Shown here: positions 60,865 through 64,000 of the stretch, one piece after another
How the letters are laid out: every line of letters begins with the position of its first letter
Position numbering within the stretch: the first letter of the stretch is position 1
DNA from: Lethocerus indicus
Taxonomy: Eukaryota; Arthropoda; Insecta; Hemiptera; Belostomatidae
DNA: 64,000 nucleotides
Reading direction: 5' to 3'
NCBI GenBank assembly: GCA_019843655.1
Contig: JACDQD010000002.1
Coordinates: forward strand, 6,148,585-6,212,584
Notes under the pieces: model-generated
The model's input: the letters and a program-made list of their open reading frames with translations, nothing else
Databases searched by the model: none
What the model was told of the DNA's origin: nothing
Made by a program: the position numbers and the translations under genes

Positions 60865-61729
60865 TTTTCGGTTGTTGATGAAATTTCTGTATTTATATTG
60901 ATTACAAAGTAATCACGATTATTGTAATCGAATGGTATTATATTAACATATTCATTATTGTTACAAAAGGAATGCTTACATATTATTTTTTTATTATGAA
61001 TGTTTAGAGCATGTATATGAAAAATATGTTATAAAATATACTAATACACCTGCTGAATCGCGTACATGGTATTCTTTAAATACTACATATTTAATATCAG
61101 TGTTGATTCCTGTGTATTGGATTTTATGAAATGTGTTGTGGGACAAATATATTTTAATTTTGAAGAAATAATTTGTTATTTCCTACATAGCGGAGATCCA
61201 TTTTTTAAGAAGTTGTATTATCTCTTTACAGTAGTTGAGTCCATCGGTCCAACAGTTTAGTTTCATAATTGTACAATGATTGTGAAACGCGAGTTGTTTC
61301 CTCCAAAATTCCAAGGAAAGAGTCGCCAGAGGAATGAAGTAAGGTTCTTCCAATTACGTCAGTTGCGGCCGCACGGTGTTGAGGCACGTAACTTATACTG
61401 AAGGTTTACGTTTGCAGTACACTTAAAACAAGGTTAAAAAACGAAACTTCCTCAGGGGTGCTTTACTTCGTTTCCGAGCGTTTTCTACTGGCTGTGGGGA
61501 AAATCGCTAACTAATCTACTCGTACGCAATCGATCTCTGGGAAAGTGAAATGGATTTATGCAATATAAGTCGATTTTTATAATATCGTAATTGCAGACAG
61601 AAAAAGTCTGATCTTTGACCGTCGCTAGGCAAAACTGTACCACATAAAACGTGTTTGTTAGGTGTCTGGTGATAGTGACACGAATTCTGTACTTGCTAAC
61701 AACAGTGTGTTACTGCTCTGAACTGCATC

Positions 61730-61799
61730 ATGACAGAGACCATCAGTGGTAACAAATATCACTGCTATAATATTAGCCGAAATAGGTTCCGATATGATT
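61730..61799 (+). pseudogene. Decayed GMC oxidoreductase C-terminal fragment
   Basis: The segment reads MTETISGN and then, after a frameshift, ITAIILAEIGSDMI. This aligns with IPDIVSGNTNAPTIMIAEKGSDMI at the end of GMC copy 1. The last 15 bases (GGTTCCGATATGATT) are identical to copy 1. Frame loss and the absence of the rest of the gene mark it as a relic of a former third copy between the two genes. Confidence 0.62.
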
Positions 61800-63145
61800 G
61801 TGTAGGTTTTAAATCTTATATATTTCATTTGTTCGGAAATTCGTCCGGAGCTATTCCTTTTATTTCTTTACCACTTAATATTGATAAAATATCAGATAAC
61901 GGAAGTAACGTAGTAAGAAAAGTGGAGTCAGGTACGTCTCGGAACAAGCACTAGTAAGAGTGCTGAGACGAGCTCTGAGTTTAGCTATTTGGCCAAACCG
62001 ATTCACTCAGCAATATCGTGAATTGTGTCTGATACTAGCTATCTCTGAACGTTGCATCACCTAAATCATTCGATGCATTGCGAATTATGACGTATTACTG
62101 ATGTGTTTCCCCTGTTTTTTTTACATTAGTGCATTCCGAAGCACGTACATAATATAAATTTATATTGTAACTTTTAATTATATTCAATTTAAAGGAAAGA
62201 AAAATACAAGTTTTAACCAAGTTCACTTCATTACTGAGTCAGTATTAACAACAACATATAAGGTAGATTGTTGTTGGTCCGTTTTCTACTTCTCGCAATC
62301 CGTTAGTAATATAAATTGAAGTACTTACGAATATCTGCTGCCAATTAAATAATCGTATGACAATAATTTTGGTCCACTTATTAATGATGCCGACGAATTC
62401 ATACTCATGCCCCCGAACTCCAATACCGCTAAACGTCAGTACACGTAGAGCTGCGGACTGGATCTGTGGAGTGGAAATTCAGTGCATAATATCTATGTTA
62501 TCTAAATTTGTATTCTTTCTATAGCAAGGAACAAGAGATATTTGTCCTGTTTATCACATTATTGTCCATCACTCTTAATCACGTGAATGAGAATAACAAC
62601 CTCCGTGCAGATGCCTTATACGTAATATGCGAATTTAGATAAGCATACTACGTTCCAGTAACCAGATATTTAGCAGTGAGATATCCTTAGTAACCCATGA
62701 CACCATAATTTCCTTAACTGAAAAAAATAAGGGAACCCCCACTGATCGATAAAATCTTATATTGATTTGAAATATAAAAAACTGAACTAGATCAAATCAT
62801 TATTAATTGAGTGAAGAACATCACATTATTTTTCCGTTACAAACAGTAATACATATTTTGGAATGTGCATACATATTAGTTAAACAAATAATATCAATAG
62901 ACCAGTATAAATTATTATAATTGCAAATAAACATGCGTTTGTTCGTTATGATTACATAAGTTTTTATGACCTAAATAATGGTTTATTAATAACAATAATG
63001 ACACAAGATTTGTTTTTGTTATCATAAAATTAGTCTAGTTTTGAAAAACAAATTTCGAGCGGCGATCGAAGATCACAAGAGTAGCGTTATACAAATATTT
63101 CGTTTTACACTAACACACATTAATGTGAATTAATACATAACTTAT

Positions 63146-63149
<4 letters not shown>

Positions 63150-63197
<48 letters not shown>
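63150..63197. repeat. (TA)n microsatellite
   Basis: About 24 TA units upstream of GMC copy 2. Confidence 0.95.
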
Positions 63198-63201
<4 letters not shown>

Positions 63202-63541
63202 CAAAATCGAGATATGCTGAGCTGCTGAGGGATGTTTCACCGATTAGCATTTGAAAAAAGTGACCTTCTATCTGTTGGGAATTCCTTCCTGTGGGGGAAA
63301 TATTTGAGGAAATTAGTAATCGAGAATACAGAGCGAGGTCAAACTTAGATAGCCTCTTTGTTAATATTTGGGTCTTTCAATGTTTGAGTGTACAGCAATT
63401 GAACCAATCCAAACTTTCAATTTAATTTAATCGGAACAAATAAAGTGAAAAAAACGTAATCAGAGCCGGAAAGAAAATCCCCTAAAACGGTCCTTCCCCT
63501 AAATTTTTTCCACTATCCGGGAAATTCCGAGGTGCGTTCAA

Positions 63542-63578
63542 TATAAATATTCGAGCAGACGGCGAGCCTGGCATCACT
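63542..63578 (+). promoter_or_regulatory. TATA + initiator promoter of GMC copy 2
   Basis: TATAAAT at 63542-63548 is followed by ATCACT, with the likely initiator A at 63576, 34 bases downstream. The ATG at 63598 would then have a short (about 22-base) unspliced leader. Unlike copy 1, no acceptor precedes this ATG. Confidence 0.6.
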
Positions 63579-63597
63579 GCGTTGTGATTGAAAAACC

Positions 63598-63763
63598 ATG
63601 TACACAGCCATCAGATCTTACGCGGAATTTCTGCTGTTCCTGTTCGGAGCCGTCGCCCTCTGGGACTATCGCCTGGTCGACCCCAAACTGAGGCCGGTCG
63701 ACATCCCCACAGAATGGATCAACGACAGATACGATTTTATCGTCGTAGGCGCAGGCAGTGCAG
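63598..63763 (+). CDS. GMC oxidoreductase copy 2, exon 1 (continues beyond window)
   Basis: MYTAIRSYAEFLLFLFGAVA, then LVDPKLRPVDIPTEWIND and YDFIVVGAGSA plus one base, ending GCAG|GTATGA in phase 1. It has the same length class, the same hydrophobic N-terminus and the same intron position within the FAD loop as copy 1, so the two are tandem duplicates. The remainder of the gene lies past 64000. The GMC substrate is not predictable from this exon. Confidence 0.93.
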
Positions 63764-64000
63764 GTATGACGAACCGTGCAAATTAAAATTTTTAAATTAC
63801 CACGATCATTTTAATCAAAGAATTAGAGAGTTAATACCCTCAAATTAATTATTGCTCTCACAAATTATTAAATTAAATTGAACGGGAACGGCTCCCTATT
63901 TCGTGTAATTATAATTTTTTCAAATTTATTTATCAACCTGAGTCATAAATTCATGACATATTGAGGTTGTTAAACCATATTATACTACTGAATTGGGAGA
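63764..64000 (+). other. GMC copy 2, start of intron 1
   Basis: AT-rich intron sequence following the GTATGA donor; no acceptor before the window ends. Confidence 0.85.

Larger units (their letters stand above)
60865..63541. other. Spacer between GMC copies
   Basis: AT-rich, with one decayed GMC scrap (61.73 kb) and a TA array (63.15 kb). GGGAACCCCCACTGAT near 62732 resembles part of the terminal repeat of the 34-kb MITE. No other gene seen. Confidence 0.6.

Overview
The window looks like one stretch of an insect nuclear genome. It is AT-rich, with multi-kilobase introns, canonical GT-AG splice sites, insect-type proteins (a CRAL-TRIO lipid carrier and GMC oxidoreductases), a decayed mariner and many short inverted-repeat transposons. 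There are no bacterial operons, ribosome binding sites or CRISPR. The order of insect cannot be fixed from sequence alone; intron size and repeat style would fit a hemipteran, but that is inference.

Two gene systems are secure, both on the + strand. (1) A CRAL-TRIO (alpha-tocopherol-transfer-protein-like) gene has seven coding exons between 35446 and 55197. All splice phases agree and the exons join into an uninterrupted 303-residue protein. A TATA + initiator promoter at about 25.55 kb and an almost ATG-free leader ending in a donor at 25960 are the best candidate for its first, untranslated exon. (2) A tandem GMC (FAD) oxidoreductase cluster fills the right end. Copy 1 (58361-60864, three exons) is complete except for an apparent one-base deletion in a G run inside its LGGSSAING signature. 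A decayed scrap of a GMC C-terminus lies at about 61.73 kb. The first exon of copy 2 begins at 63598, behind a clear TATA/initiator, and leaves the window.

The left third (1-25 kb) has no recognisable long coding region. It does contain - strand core promoters at about 1.03 kb and 13.66 kb. Each is followed by a very short first coding exon that ends in a phase-1 GTGAGT donor, so these may be alternative first exons of a gene lying to the left. A third, weaker - strand TATA + open frame lies at about 32.0 kb.

The most conspicuous structure is a family of palindromic foldback-like elements with a shared terminal core. There are eight copies: 7.9, 19.8, 21.8, 23.6, 24.9, 37.8, 40.6 and 53.5 kb. 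At least six very degraded core relics are also present. Two copies are flanked by 12-13 bp direct repeats, and two carry the same internal segment in opposite orientation. Other mobile DNA includes a mariner remnant embedded in long inverted arms (26.2-27.0 kb), a MITE with 42-bp terminal repeats (34.0-34.5 kb) and a possible tRNA-derived SINE head (17.9 kb). Long (TA)n arrays and several perfect palindromes are scattered through the rest. All assignments are by eye; no database search was possible.
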